Source of the DNA: Borrelia persica No12
GTDB lineage: Bacteria; Spirochaetota; Spirochaetia; Borreliales; Borreliaceae
Assembly: GCF_000500045.1 (NCBI RefSeq)
Contig: NZ_AYOT01000225.1
Span: forward strand, 124,001 to 188,000
DNA length: 64,000 nt
Direction: 5' to 3'
Made by a program: the position numbers and the translations under genes. Within the stretch, counting starts at the first letter, position 1, and each line of letters opens with the position of its first letter. The notes under the pieces were generated by a model. That model did no database searches, had not been told where the DNA came from, and was given only the letters and a program-made list of their open reading frames with translations. Shown here piece after piece: positions 37,494-45,973 of the stretch.

Positions 37494-37496
37494 GAT

Positions 37497-38168
37497 TTAT
37501 TGAAAGTCTATTGTAGTTTTATTATGTTCGTGTAGGTATTTTAAAGTTTGACTAAAATGATTTGAACCTAAAAAGCCGTTATGTGCAGAATAAGGAGAAG
37601 GATGGCTTGTTTCAAGAATTAAATGTTTTGAAGCATCTATTAATTCTTTTTTTCCTTTTGCAAAATTACCCCATAACATGAATACAATGTTATTTAAGTT
37701 TTTTGAAATAATTTTTATTACTTCGTTTGTAAAAATTTCCCAACCAATATCTTTATGAGATGATGGATGACCTTCTTCTACTGTTAATATTGAATTTAGC
37801 AAAAACGTTCCTTGTTTAGCCCATCGTGTTAAATCTCCATTTGGAATAGTTCTTATTTTGAGACTTCTCTCTATTTCTTTGAAAATGTTTTGTAATGATG
37901 GAGGTATTTTGATGTCTGAATTGACAGAAAATGCTAAACCATTGGCTTGTCCTTTTCCATGATATGGGTCTTGTCCAAGTATAACTACTTTAACATCTTT
38001 AAATGGTAAAGTATCAAATGCATTGAATATTAGTCTTGGCGGTGGAAATATTTTATCCTTTTTAGTTTTATATTCATTTTTTATAAACTTTACAAGTCGT
38101 GTAAAGTACCCTTTGCAAAATTCATTTCTTAACATTTCTTTCCAGGATTCTTCTATTCTCACTTCCAC
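37497..38168 (-). CDS. ung: Uracil-DNA glycosylase
   Basis: This base-excision enzyme removes uracil from DNA. The 223-residue protein has the family-1 motifs '[19 protein letters not shown]' (catalytic Asp), '[11 protein letters not shown]' and '[17 protein letters not shown]' (catalytic His and Leu-loop). It starts at GTG 38168. There is no Shine-Dalgarno sequence. A TATAAT lies exactly 7 bases upstream, so the mRNA may be leaderless. It is convergent with secG and divergent from the TrmH-type gene. Confidence 0.95.
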   Translation of the reverse strand: MEVRIEESWKEMLRNEFCKGYFTRLVKFIKNEYKTKKDKIFPPPRLIFNAFDTLPFKDVKVVILGQDPYHGKGQANGLAFSVNSDIKIPPSLQNIFKEIERSLKIRTIPNGDLTRWAKQGTFLLNSILTVEEGHPSSHKDIGWEIFTNEVIKIISKNLNNIVFMLWGNFAKGKKELIDASKHLILETSHPSPYSAHNGFLGSNHFSQTLKYLHEHNKTTIDFQ

Positions 38169-38175
38169 ATTTAAT

Positions 38176-38181
38176 ATTATA
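38176..38181 (-). promoter_or_regulatory. -10 element of ung, 7 bases before GTG
   Basis: On the minus strand TATAAT (38181-38176) is followed by ATTAAAT and then GTG at 38168. The predicted +1 falls at the start codon. Confidence 0.45.
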
Positions 38182-38247
38182 TAGAAAATTAATTATTTTT
38201 AACATTTTAATTTGATTTTATTGGTTTTTTATTTAAAATTATATTTT

Positions 38248-38907
38248 ATGATTGACAACGATACATTGAAAAGAATAGAGAAATTGTCTAAATTTATAAC
38301 ACAAGGAAGACGGGAAAAAATAGATGAGGTGTTGAATAATCGTACGAATTACTTAACACTTGTACTTGAGGATATTTGTCAATCTCAGAATGCAAGTGCT
38401 ACAATGCGTACAATTGAAATTTTGGGGCTTAGTGATATTCATATTATTGAGACCAATAATAAATATACTCTAAATCCGGGTGTTGTTCTTGGCGCTTCAA
38501 AATGGATAGGTATTAATAAGTATAGATGTGTTAAATATGCATTTGAACATTTAAGAGAGAGTGGATATAAAATAGTAGCCACGTCTTTAGATGATAATGC
38601 TATATCCCTTGAAGATTTTCCAATTGATACTAAAATGGCAGTATTTTTTGGAACAGAATTAACAGGACTTAGTCATACAATTTTGGAAAATGCTGATTTG
38701 CATTTAAAAATACCAATGTATGGGTTTACACAAAGCTATAATCTTTCTGTAGCTGTGGCTATAGTCTTTTATTCTTTAATTACTCGTTTAAAAAAGAGTT
38801 TTATTAATTATTTGCTGAATGAAGATGAAAAATTAAATTTGAAGCTTGAATATTATAGAAAAATTATAAAAAGGCATAAGATTATTGAGAAACATGAATG
38901 TCTTTAA
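38248..38907 (+). CDS. trmH: TrmH/SpoU-family RNA 2'-O-methyltransferase
   Basis: The 219-residue knotted methyltransferase has motif 1 'LTLVLEDICQSQNASATMRT', motif 2 'MAVFFGTELTGLS' and motif 3 'IPMYGFTQSYNLSVAVAIV'. The wording is closest to TrmH, which methylates G18 in tRNA, but the exact RNA target is not proven by sequence. ATG 38248 is preferred over TTG 38212, which precedes a hydrophobic, unconserved extension. No ribosome binding site is seen. The 3' end overlaps the convergent membrane-protein gene by 26 bases. Confidence 0.87.
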   Translation: MIDNDTLKRIEKLSKFITQGRREKIDEVLNNRTNYLTLVLEDICQSQNASATMRTIEILGLSDIHIIETNNKYTLNPGVVLGASKWIGINKYRCVKYAFEHLRESGYKIVATSLDDNAISLEDFPIDTKMAVFFGTELTGLSHTILENADLHLKIPMYGFTQSYNLSVAVAIVFYSLITRLKKSFINYLLNEDEKLNLKLEYYRKIIKRHKIIEKHECL

Positions 38908-39577
38908 TTTTTATTTTATTTAGGAAGTAATAGATAAAAGTGTCGATTATCATTATTGCAATGGTAAAGATCGATGAACTTTGTACTATGTTAATATTAT
39001 TTTCAGGATATAATTGTGCTATCACATACATCGAAATATTGGCTAATATATAGGCTATACAAGAGGAGCACAATCTTGACACATTGTGTTTAAACCATTT
39101 GCTGTTTATGTTGTTTTTTTGTAGTGTAGAATATATTTTGATATTTACATAATTGCACAAGAAGATAATGTATGTTCCAGTAAAAATTATTGAAATATAA
39201 GAAGCATTGTAAAATAATACTTTTAGATGTATGTTAGAGGTGTCAAATTCATTTTGTTGAAAATAAAGCGTAAAGTGTATCATTATTACAAAAGTAATAT
39301 GTATGATCATGTTTAATATTATTGATTTTATGGCTGATTTATCATTATATTTTTCTGTAATTAAGTTTAATGAACAAAGAATTGCAAGAAAGGTTATTCC
39401 CGATAAGCTTATTTGTTGTTCGAATATAATTACTTTCTTTAGTATAATAAGATTTGAAAGTATACTCATGGTGATGTTAAAACAGAAAAGACCCGATTTT
39501 CCAAATAAATAATACAATAATGTTAATTTTGAGTATACAAATGCTATTAAAATTATCCATAAAATTATGTCCATCAT
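38882..39577 (-). CDS. VUT-family-like membrane protein, diverged paralogue
   Basis: This 231-residue polytopic protein is clearly paralogous to the next one upstream (39629-40315). 'LFGKSGLFCFNITMSILSNLIILKKV' aligns with 'LFGQKGLLAWVTSSIIIANIQVLKQI', and both have matching helices throughout. The VUT/DUF165 signature 'ATDILSELYG' has become 'SLNLITEKYN', and 'FIRSNGSTLISEFIDT' is lost. Such loss of substrate-site residues with an intact reading frame suggests a new role or a partner subunit. A TATAAT sits 7 bases before its ATG. Confidence 0.7.
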   Translation of the reverse strand: MMDIILWIILIAFVYSKLTLLYYLFGKSGLFCFNITMSILSNLIILKKVIIFEQQISLSGITFLAILCSLNLITEKYNDKSAIKSIILNMIIHITFVIMIHFTLYFQQNEFDTSNIHLKVLFYNASYISIIFTGTYIIFLCNYVNIKIYSTLQKNNINSKWFKHNVSRLCSSCIAYILANISMYVIAQLYPENNINIVQSSSIFTIAIMIIDTFIYYFLNKIKIKDIHVSQ

Positions 39578-39584
39578 GTTGCTA

Positions 39585-39590
39585 ATTATA
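39585..39590 (-). promoter_or_regulatory. -10 element, 7 bases before the ATG at 39577
   Basis: Minus-strand TATAAT (39590-39585) is followed by TAGCAAC and ATG. There is no Shine-Dalgarno sequence, so this is a leaderless candidate. It also shows that this paralogue has its own promoter, separate from the upstream transporter gene. Confidence 0.45.
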
Positions 39591-39628
39591 ACAAATTACT
39601 AAGTGGTAATTGAATGTATATTGACCCA

Positions 39629-40315
39629 TTAATTTAAATTTTTTTTATTTTGATACATATATTTTGCGATGTAAATGAATGGGGTGCCTAAGATTCCAGC
39701 AATTCCTTTAATCAAATATGTGGAGATTACTATATCAAAATAAGCTTCCTTTGGAAATATATTGAAATATGTTGCAATACTTATAAAAATTATTGTATCT
39801 ATAAATTCACTTATTAATGTTGAGCCATTACTTCTTATAAATAAAAATTTTGGAAACTTTTTTTTAATTAAACGAAATAGGTATATGTCATTTAATTGAG
39901 ATATTATATATGCTATGATTGATGCAGCTAACAAAATTGGAATTGAAGAGAAAATGTTTATTAAGTCTTCTATATATATATCACTATTATTTGTTGAAAA
40001 ATAAAGTTGAATATTTGTAATAAATGCAAATGCTATAAAACTTATAAATCCAATATAAACTGCTCTTTTTGAATTTTGATGACCGTAAAGTTCTGATAAA
40101 ATATCTGTTGCAACATATGATGATGCATAGATAATGTTGCCTAGTGTTGCATTAAATCCAAATATTGTGATTTGCTTTAAAACTTGAATGTTTGCAATAA
40201 TGATGGATGATGTTACCCATGCAAGTAAGCCTTTTTGTCCAAAAAGATTATATATAATGATTAAAATTGAATAGGTACAAACTAACATGATGCACCATAA
40301 GATTTCATTGTTCAA
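39629..40315 (-). CDS. VUT-family (queuosine-precursor type) transporter
   Basis: This 228-residue, about six-helix protein has the DUF165/YhhQ hallmarks 'YASSYVATDILSELYGHQNSKRAV' and 'RSNGSTLISEFIDTIIFISIA'. Characterised members import queuosine precursors (preQ0/preQ1 or queuine). Borrelia has tgt and queA but no precursor synthesis by established knowledge, and queA sits just past the ruvAB genes beyond the right edge in B. burgdorferi. Salvage is therefore a sensible role. AAGGAG lies about 12 bases before ATG 40315. The substrate is inferred. Confidence 0.8.
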   Translation of the reverse strand: MNNEILWCIMLVCTYSILIIIYNLFGQKGLLAWVTSSIIIANIQVLKQITIFGFNATLGNIIYASSYVATDILSELYGHQNSKRAVYIGFISFIAFAFITNIQLYFSTNNSDIYIEDLINIFSSIPILLAASIIAYIISQLNDIYLFRLIKKKFPKFLFIRSNGSTLISEFIDTIIFISIATYFNIFPKEAYFDIVISTYLIKGIAGILGTPFIYIAKYMYQNKKNLN

Positions 40316-40408
40316 GAAAGCTCCTTATGTTATTTGTTATTTTAATATTTATCTGTGTATTAGTAATAATTATAAGCTTTTAGATATTTCTTTGCAAATT
40401 AATTTATT

Positions 40409-40438
40409 TTGCCTTTTTTGATTTATTTGTGTTATACT
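40409..40438 (+). promoter_or_regulatory. Promoter of ssrA
   Basis: TTGCCT (40409-40414) and TATACT (40433-40438) are 18 bases apart, and the -10 has an upstream TGT. The mature tmRNA begins 24 bases later. The rest of the 40316-40461 gap shows no gene. Confidence 0.6.
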
Positions 40439-40461
40439 CTTTTTAAGAGAATTATTTAGAT

Positions 40462-40821
40462 GGGGATGTTTTTGGATTTGACTAAAAACTTTAGTAGCAT
40501 GAGTTGCAAGCAGAGTGAATCTCTTAAAAATTCTTTAATAAATGCAAAATTTAATAACTTTACAAGTTCAGACCTTGTAATGGCTGCTTAAATTAGCAGA
40601 GAGTTTTGTTGGATTGTGCTTTGAGGTTCGACTTATACTCTTTAAGACATCAAAGCTTGCTTAAAAATATTTCAAGTTGATTTTTAGGGACTTTTAAACT
40701 TGGGAGTAATTTGGTGGTTTGCTAGTTTTTTCAAGCCTTATTACTTTTTCAAAAATTAGCTAAGCTTGTAGATATTTATGATATTATTTTTAGGACGCGG
40801 GTTCAACTCCCGCCATCTCCA
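40462..40821 (+). ncRNA. ssrA: Transfer-messenger RNA
   Basis: tmRNA rescues stalled ribosomes together with SmpB (encoded at 56022-56471). The 5' GGGGATG pairs with the 3' CATCTCC, and the third pair is G-U, the alanine identity determinant. The T arm GCGGG-TTCAACT-CCCGC immediately precedes the 3' acceptor strand. The discriminator A is at 40821 and CCA is not encoded. The tag frame runs from GCA 40544 to TAA 40591. Length is 360 bases, normal for one-piece tmRNA. The ends are set by the acceptor pairing. Confidence 0.95.
40544..40591 (+). other. tmRNA proteolysis-tag reading frame
   Basis: It reads AKFNNFTSSDLVMAA then TAA, with the resume codon GCA at 40544. The recalled B. burgdorferi tag is AKNNNFTSSNLVMAA, so two positions differ. 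The C-terminal 'LVMAA' should still be a ClpXP-type degron. Confidence 0.9.
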
Positions 40822-40858
40822 ATGTTAGTTTTTTATTTAAGGTATTAATTTATTGGGA

Positions 40859-40930
40859 AGCGTCCTATCGGAATCGAACCGACGTCATTAGCTTGGAAGG
40901 CTAAGGTAATAGCCACTATACGAAGGACGC
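40859..40930 (-). tRNA. tRNA-Gly (anticodon TCC)
   Basis: On the minus strand a full cloverleaf can be drawn: acceptor GCGTCCT/AGGACGC (7 bp), anticodon arm TTAGC-CTTCCAA-GCTAA with anticodon TCC, and T arm GTCGG-TTCGATT-CCGAT (one wobble-type pair allowed). The discriminator is T (40859) and CCA is not encoded. It is transcribed against the neighbouring tmRNA, from its own consensus promoter. Confidence 0.96.
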
Positions 40931-40946
40931 ATATATAACAGAGTTG

Positions 40947-40975
40947 ATTCTATAAAAAAAATCATTTTATGTCAA
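40947..40975 (-). promoter_or_regulatory. Consensus promoter of tRNA-Gly
   Basis: On the minus strand TTGACA (40975-40970) is followed 17 bases later by TAGAAT (40952-40947). The tRNA begins 16 bases downstream of the -10. Confidence 0.8.
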
Positions 40976-41081
40976 TTGATTTTATTGTTAATTTCGGCTA
41001 GTATTTTTTTTGTTTAGTAAGTACAATTATGTTAACTTTTGTATAGGCTAATATATAAAGGATTTTTGTGTGGAGGAATTA

Positions 41082-41363
41082 ATGGGCGAGAGAGGGGAAG
41101 TATATTCTGACAAGTTGTTTACAAATTCTGATAGGACTTATTTCTTTAATGTCAAAGAAAATAGAAAAGGTGATTATTTTTTGAATATTGTAGAGAGTAA
41201 GAGAAATGTTAATGGAGATTTTGAGAGACATTCTGTTTTTGTTTATGAGGAAAATATTGAGGAATTTGAATCAAATTTATTAAAAGCAATTTCTGTGATT
41301 AAGAAAAAGGTGGCTGAGAATTTAGTTAAAAAAGGGGAATATTATAATGATCGTAAATTTTAG
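41082..41363 (+). CDS. bpuR: PUR-domain nucleic-acid-binding protein BpuR
   Basis: This 93-residue protein starts at ATG 41082. GTG 41070 is rejected because the Shine-Dalgarno GGAGG (41072-41076) lies inside that extension. It is the Borrelia PUR-alpha-like protein, with the single PUR repeat '[20 protein letters not shown]' and '[12 protein letters not shown]' followed by an amphipathic helix '[20 protein letters not shown]'. BpuR in B. burgdorferi binds DNA and RNA and controls erp genes and its own mRNA (established knowledge). The next 70 bases hold small hairpins but no gene. Confidence 0.92.
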   Translation: MGERGEVYSDKLFTNSDRTYFFNVKENRKGDYFLNIVESKRNVNGDFERHSVFVYEENIEEFESNLLKAISVIKKKVAENLVKKGEYYNDRKF

Positions 41364-41432
41364 AGTGTTTGATAAGCATTGTCATTTCTAAAGATGACTT
41401 AGTCCTAGTCGTGGACGTAATTAAAATTTTAT

Positions 41433-41978
41433 TTAAATGAGTTTAAAACTTTTTCTATGAAGGTTTAATATTCCATATTTTTTTATTGCGTCTTTGTGTT
41501 CTTTTGTTGGATATCCTTTGTTTGTTTTAATTCCATATAAAGGGTAAATTTTGTCATATTCATCCATCAATTTATCTCTTTGCACCTTTGCAATAATTGA
41601 TGCTGCTTTTATTTCATCGATGATAGAATCTCCTTTAATTATTGCTCTGATCTCTTTAGCTTGTATTTTGGGGATAAATTTTCCATCTACAAGTATTAAA
41701 TCACACTCTATATTTAGTTTTTCGTATGCGCTTTTCATTGCAAGGAGCGAGGCATGATGAATATTGATTTTATCAATAATTTCATTGGATATGGCTGCAA
41801 AAGCATAATGTGTATTTTCCATTATTAATGATGAGAGATATTCTCTTTTTGCTTTAGTAAGCTTTTTTGAATCATCTAGTTCATTTACAAAATTGGGTTT
41901 TCTCTTGAAAATAACAGCTGCACTTAGAACTGGTCCAAAAATGCACCCTCTTCCAACTTCATCAATTCCACAAATCAT
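41433..41978 (-). CDS. rnhB: Ribonuclease HII
   Basis: This enzyme cleaves RNA in RNA-DNA hybrids and at single ribonucleotides. The 181-residue protein has the acidic catalytic set in 'GIDEVGRGCIFGPVLSAA' (D6, E7), 'LILVDGKFIP' (Asp) and 'SIIAKVQRDKLM' preceded by 'DSIIDEIKAAS'. The GRG substrate loop is intact. It begins at ATG 41978 without a Shine-Dalgarno sequence. TATAAT lies 8 bases upstream, so it is a leaderless candidate. Confidence 0.94.
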   Translation of the reverse strand: MICGIDEVGRGCIFGPVLSAAVIFKRKPNFVNELDDSKKLTKAKREYLSSLIMENTHYAFAAISNEIIDKINIHHASLLAMKSAYEKLNIECDLILVDGKFIPKIQAKEIRAIIKGDSIIDEIKAASIIAKVQRDKLMDEYDKIYPLYGIKTNKGYPTKEHKDAIKKYGILNLHRKSFKLI

Positions 41979-41986
41979 TACTATTT

Positions 41987-41992
41987 ATTATA
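41987..41992 (-). promoter_or_regulatory. -10 element of rnhB, 8 bases before ATG
   Basis: Minus-strand TATAAT (41992-41987), then AAATAGTA, then ATG 41978. The predicted transcription start coincides with the start codon to within a base or two. Confidence 0.45.
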
Positions 41993-42047
41993 ATATGAAA
42001 TTATGCTTAATACATTAGTATTGTTTATAATTTAGTTGGGAGTAGTT

Positions 42048-44501
42048 TTGTTTTTAGAAAAAATAGGGCTTTTGGGTTTTAAATCTTTTGTCAAACTTCA
42101 GGAATTAAAATTAAATAGTAGTTTAAATTTTATTGTAGGTCCAAATGGTTGTGGCAAGAGTAATTTATTAGATGCAATTCGTTTTTGTATAGGGGAAGAT
42201 AATTTAAGTATTTTGCGAATTAAGCATATAACAGATTTGATTTCTGTGTCAAAATCTATAGAATCTAATTTTGCTGAGGTAACTCTTTTTTTTAACAATG
42301 AAGATCTTTCTGTTAGTGATTTTAGAGATAAATTTTATATTAGAAGAAGACTTTATAAAGATGGCACGAGTGAGTATTTTTTTAATAATGATACTTTGAA
42401 TCTTAAAAATTATATGAATCTTGTTAATAAATTGAGACTTAAAAACTCGCCTTATATGTTTATTAATCAGGGTAAGATTGAGAGAATATCTTCAAGTGGA
42501 AATATTAATTTAAAATCTCTAATAGAAGAGGCTAGTGGAATAGATATGCTTAGAGTTGAAGAGGAAGAGGCATATAAAAGATTAGAAAAATCTAGAGAAA
42601 ATTTAACTTCTCTTTTGATATTAAGAGATGAATTAAATGGAAAATATGAAAAGATTAAAAATGATTTTTTAATTAAAGATAAATATCAAAAATTGAAGGA
42701 TGATTTAGAAATATTGGATAAAAAGTTAAGGTTAAAAAAACTTTTTAATCTTAACTTTGAATTGACTAAACTTAAGAGTAGTTTGGATATTAAAGATATA
42801 GACAATATTTTATCTTTAAGTAGTTTTTCTATTGAGAGTATTAAGGAAAAATTAGAATTTTATTCTCTTAGGGAAAAAAATGTTATTAAAAATATTGAAG
42901 TTGTAAAAAAAGAAATTGAGACTTTAAAATCTAAGTTGCTTGCAATGGAGATTAAAATTCAAAAATTAGAACGTGATAAGATGGGAAAATTGAATTTGGC
43001 AAATATTTTTATGAGCAATAAGTCACAAATTGAATCAGTAAAGATAAACATAAATGAAGAGCTTATAAATTTGAATAATTCTCTTCAAAGTAAGAAAAAA
43101 GATTTTTTTGAATTGACTGATGAGATAAATAGGTATACTAGGAGTTTTTTTGAGCTTGTTGATTTGGTCTTGTCAATTTCCAAAGAGAGTAATATAGAAG
43201 AATTTGAGCAACTTAAAAAAAATATTTTTAATTCTTTAAAGTTGTTTGAAGATACTTTGAGCATAAAATATCTTCAAGAGATTAGAGAAAATTTACTTCA
43301 ATATATAGTCAAGGAAGATAAACTTTTAAATTTGTTAAGGGAAAAAATTGAACCTATTTTTGAACAAAATATTGATTTAAGGAAATTTTTACTTACAAGA
43401 AATAATTTTAAAACCAGTCTTGCAAAGGAAATCACTACTATTGAAGGTTTGGTTTCTGAGAAAACAGCAAAATTAAATGAGATATTAGGTGAGATTGAAT
43501 ATACAGAGCTTTCTAGACTGAAGAATGAAGATGAGATTAAATTAATTGAGGGTAATTTGAAATTTTTATTTGAAACTAGGGATGATCTTAAGGAGAGACT
43601 GAATAGTTTGAACTTGAAGTTAGATGAATTAAATTTGGAGAGAAGTGATATTAATATTAACTTAGATAAGTTTTTAAGTGCTGCTAAGGGTAATGAATTA
43701 GTTGTTAATAAAGAAATCAGTTCTTTGAGTTTGTTGGATGCTTTTAAAAATTCATCTTATTATGAGTATATGAAAAAGCAAGCAGAATATGATGTTTTAT
43801 TGCATGCTAGCTTGGATATTAAGGATGAGGTAAAAGATTTCAACCTTATTAATAAAAATATGGAAAAGTTTGAGCTTGAAGAGGATTTGATACAGATAGA
43901 TGCTTTACGTAAAGAAATTAATGTAATTGAGCATAATAATTATATTTTTTTTAATGTTGAGAGAGAGTATAATGAGATAAAGGAAAAAGTTGAAAAAATA
44001 GGTCTACAAATAGATGATTTAAGAGCAACTAAAGAATCTTTAGATAAACTTAGGAAGAAAATAAAAAGGGAAATTAATAAAAAATTTAATGATGCTTTTG
44101 ATAAAATTAGTGATCATTTTGTTTATTTTTTTAGTCGAATATTTAAAGGAAGTGGCAGCCTGTTTTATGATAAAAATTTAGATGATATAGAAATTAAAAT
44201 AAATTTTAAGGATAAGTTAGCTAAGGGAAATAAGATGCTTTCTGGAGGAGAACATTCTTTAATTAGTATAGCATTTTTATTTGCTTTGTATTATTATTCT
44301 CCTGCTTCATTTTGTGTACTTGATGAAATAGATGCTTCTCTTGATTTTGAAAATAGTAGTAAGCTTTCGACACTTTTAAATGAACTTGGTCAAAAAGTTC
44401 AATTGTTGATAATAACTCATAATATGTATGTTGCTAAGGGGAGCAAGAATTTAATTGGTGTTACTAGTGATAATGGAGAAAGTGTAATATTTAATATATA
44501 A
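42048..44501 (+). CDS. smc: SMC-family chromosome condensation ATPase, unusually short
   Basis: The 817-residue protein has a full SMC head: Walker A 'GPNGCGKSNLLDAIRF' near the N-terminus, Q-loop 'FINQGKIERISS', signature 'MLSGGEHSLISIAFLFAL' and Walker B 'FCVLDEIDAS' near the C-terminus, with the ends joined by heptad-rich coiled coil. Bacterial SMCs are usually about 1,180 residues. Here each arm is shorter and no canonical glycine-rich hinge is visible in the middle. The start is TTG 42048 (MFLEKIGLLGFKSF), five bases after GGGAG. TTG 42036 is less likely. It should organise the linear chromosome. Confidence 0.88.
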   Translation: MFLEKIGLLGFKSFVKLQELKLNSSLNFIVGPNGCGKSNLLDAIRFCIGEDNLSILRIKHITDLISVSKSIESNFAEVTLFFNNEDLSVSDFRDKFYIRRRLYKDGTSEYFFNNDTLNLKNYMNLVNKLRLKNSPYMFINQGKIERISSSGNINLKSLIEEASGIDMLRVEEEEAYKRLEKSRENLTSLLILRDELNGKYEKIKNDFLIKDKYQKLKDDLEILDKKLRLKKLFNLNFELTKLKSSLDIKDIDNILSLSSFSIESIKEKLEFYSLREKNVIKNIEVVKKEIETLKSKLLAMEIKIQKLERDKMGKLNLANIFMSNKSQIESVKININEELINLNNSLQSKKKDFFELTDEINRYTRSFFELVDLVLSISKESNIEEFEQLKKNIFNSLKLFEDTLSIKYLQEIRENLLQYIVKEDKLLNLLREKIEPIFEQNIDLRKFLLTRNNFKTSLAKEITTIEGLVSEKTAKLNEILGEIEYTELSRLKNEDEIKLIEGNLKFLFETRDDLKERLNSLNLKLDELNLERSDININLDKFLSAAKGNELVVNKEISSLSLLDAFKNSSYYEYMKKQAEYDVLLHASLDIKDEVKDFNLINKNMEKFELEEDLIQIDALRKEINVIEHNNYIFFNVEREYNEIKEKVEKIGLQIDDLRATKESLDKLRKKIKREINKKFNDAFDKISDHFVYFFSRIFKGSGSLFYDKNLDDIEIKINFKDKLAKGNKMLSGGEHSLISIAFLFALYYYSPASFCVLDEIDASLDFENSSKLSTLLNELGQKVQLLIITHNMYVAKGSKNLIGVTSDNGESVIFNI

Positions 44502-44529
44502 TTTATTCATTATATTAGGAAAAATTATT

Positions 44530-44916
44530 ATGAGAGAGAAAAAATTTAATTTTCAACAATATTTTTTAATATTGATATTTTTATCAATTATTGTTGCTTT
44601 TTTTACTTATTTGTATTCATCTAGAATGATTGAGGAGAGCAGAAGTAGTACTGAAGAGAATTTAAATCTTAAATTAAAATTACTTAATATAGAAGATTTT
44701 TATTTTGATTTGAATTCTAGTTTTAATATGGATGATTTTTTCTTTCCTAAGCCTAGTCTTCCTGATGGTAAATTAGGCGATGGTGTGATGCATTATCGAT
44801 CGATTAATGAAGAAATTTTGAAAGATCTTTGGGTCAAATCAGACAATTTATTTAATATCAATTTAGAAAATGAAAATGAATTATTAGTTGATAAAATTTT
44901 GGAAAATTATAAATGA
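44530..44916 (+). CDS. Small membrane-anchored protein of unknown function
   Basis: The 128-residue protein has one N-terminal membrane helix (about 11-29, 'YFLILIFLSIIVAFFTYLY'). A coiled-coil-like Ser/Glu/Leu stretch follows, then a short acidic domain with 'FFFPKPSLPDGKLGDG'. No family is recognised. It starts 28 bases after smc and overlaps the next gene by 4 bases (ATGA), so the two unknown proteins probably act together, perhaps at the envelope. Confidence 0.7.
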   Translation: MREKKFNFQQYFLILIFLSIIVAFFTYLYSSRMIEESRSSTEENLNLKLKLLNIEDFYFDLNSSFNMDDFFFPKPSLPDGKLGDGVMHYRSINEEILKDLWVKSDNLFNINLENENELLVDKILENYK

Positions 44917-45962
44917 GTAAAAGAAATTTTATTTATTGTAATTTTTTATTTTTTATTATTAGTATAATATCTTGTTTTGCTTTTGAAAAAAATAAATTTA
45001 ATATTTATGAACTTGATTTTAGTAGTGAAAAGCAAGAATTTGTGGTAAATACTAATTCGAAATTTAGTTTTTTTTTAAAAGATGAGGCTTGGATTTATAT
45101 TCAAAATGACAAAAATAATGCCTTTATTAGGCTTGTAGCAGAATCTTATCAAGATGGTGCTATGTTTACTTTTCAAACTTCAAAGAATATTGGAGTTATT
45201 GTGTTGACATTTAAGTATCAAAATGTAAAGGATTCTAGAGAATTTACTAAAAATGTGATTTTGAAAATTGTAAAACAAAAAAAATCTTTAAAATCAGATC
45301 AAATGAGTTTTGAAAATAATGTAAATTTAGATAAAGATTTTAAAAATGATAAAAGTTTTGGATTAAATGATAGTAATGATCATAATGTGGATTTGAGAGA
45401 TATCATGAGAAGAGCTTTGAATTTATCTCATATTAATGATTACAAGGGAGCAATTGCATTGCTTAATAAATACGATTTTAATGATGATGAGTATATATTG
45501 TTAAAGGCAGAACTTTATTATAAGAATGGAGATTATTTGAATTCTTATTTAAATTATTTAAGTTTAAGAGATAAGTTTTTTAGTCAAATATTTGTCAATT
45601 TAGTTGATCTTGGTATTAAATTAGGTAAAGTTGAAAATGTATTAAGAGATGTTAGATTTTTAGTAGAAAATAATATTGATTTTGATGAGAATATTTATCT
45701 TGATATTTTTGAATTTTTATTGACAAATGGTGAGTATGAGTTTTGTCTTAGTTTAAGTTTGTTGTATTATCCAAAATATTTAAGTTCAAGGTTTGTAGAT
45801 AGATATAATTATTTGCTGGGTAAATTTTATGAAACTGAGAGCGAATATAAAGATTTTTTAAAGTCTATTGGTTACTATAAGAGAGTTATTGATAGTTATC
45901 CTTTTAGCAGTTATTATGAATTATCTAAATTAAGGTTTTTGTTTTTGAAACGTTTTTTTTAG
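44913..45962 (+). CDS. Exported protein with TPR-like C-terminal half
   Basis: The 349-residue protein has a signal sequence (hydrophobic to about 22, 'FIISIISCFAFEK', with a Cys that could be lipidated but without a clean lipobox). A roughly 100-residue beta-type domain and an Asp/Asn/Lys-rich linker follow. The helical repeats ('SHINDYKGAIALLNKYDFND', 'YYKNGDYLNSYLNYLSL', 'SIGYYKRVIDSYPFSSYYELSKL') look like TPRs, and the last resembles the YfiO/BamD style. It is coupled to the preceding small gene and is followed closely by phoU. Role unknown. Confidence 0.72.
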   Translation: MSKRNFIYCNFLFFIISIISCFAFEKNKFNIYELDFSSEKQEFVVNTNSKFSFFLKDEAWIYIQNDKNNAFIRLVAESYQDGAMFTFQTSKNIGVIVLTFKYQNVKDSREFTKNVILKIVKQKKSLKSDQMSFENNVNLDKDFKNDKSFGLNDSNDHNVDLRDIMRRALNLSHINDYKGAIALLNKYDFNDDEYILLKAELYYKNGDYLNSYLNYLSLRDKFFSQIFVNLVDLGIKLGKVENVLRDVRFLVENNIDFDENIYLDIFEFLLTNGEYEFCLSLSLLYYPKYLSSRFVDRYNYLLGKFYETESEYKDFLKSIGYYKRVIDSYPFSSYYELSKLRFLFLKRFF

Positions 45963-45973
45963 GAGGAATTGAT

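Noticed and set aside
41070..41081. GTG 41070 as the bpuR start
   Set aside because: The Shine-Dalgarno GGAGG lies within that extension and is correctly spaced for ATG 41082.
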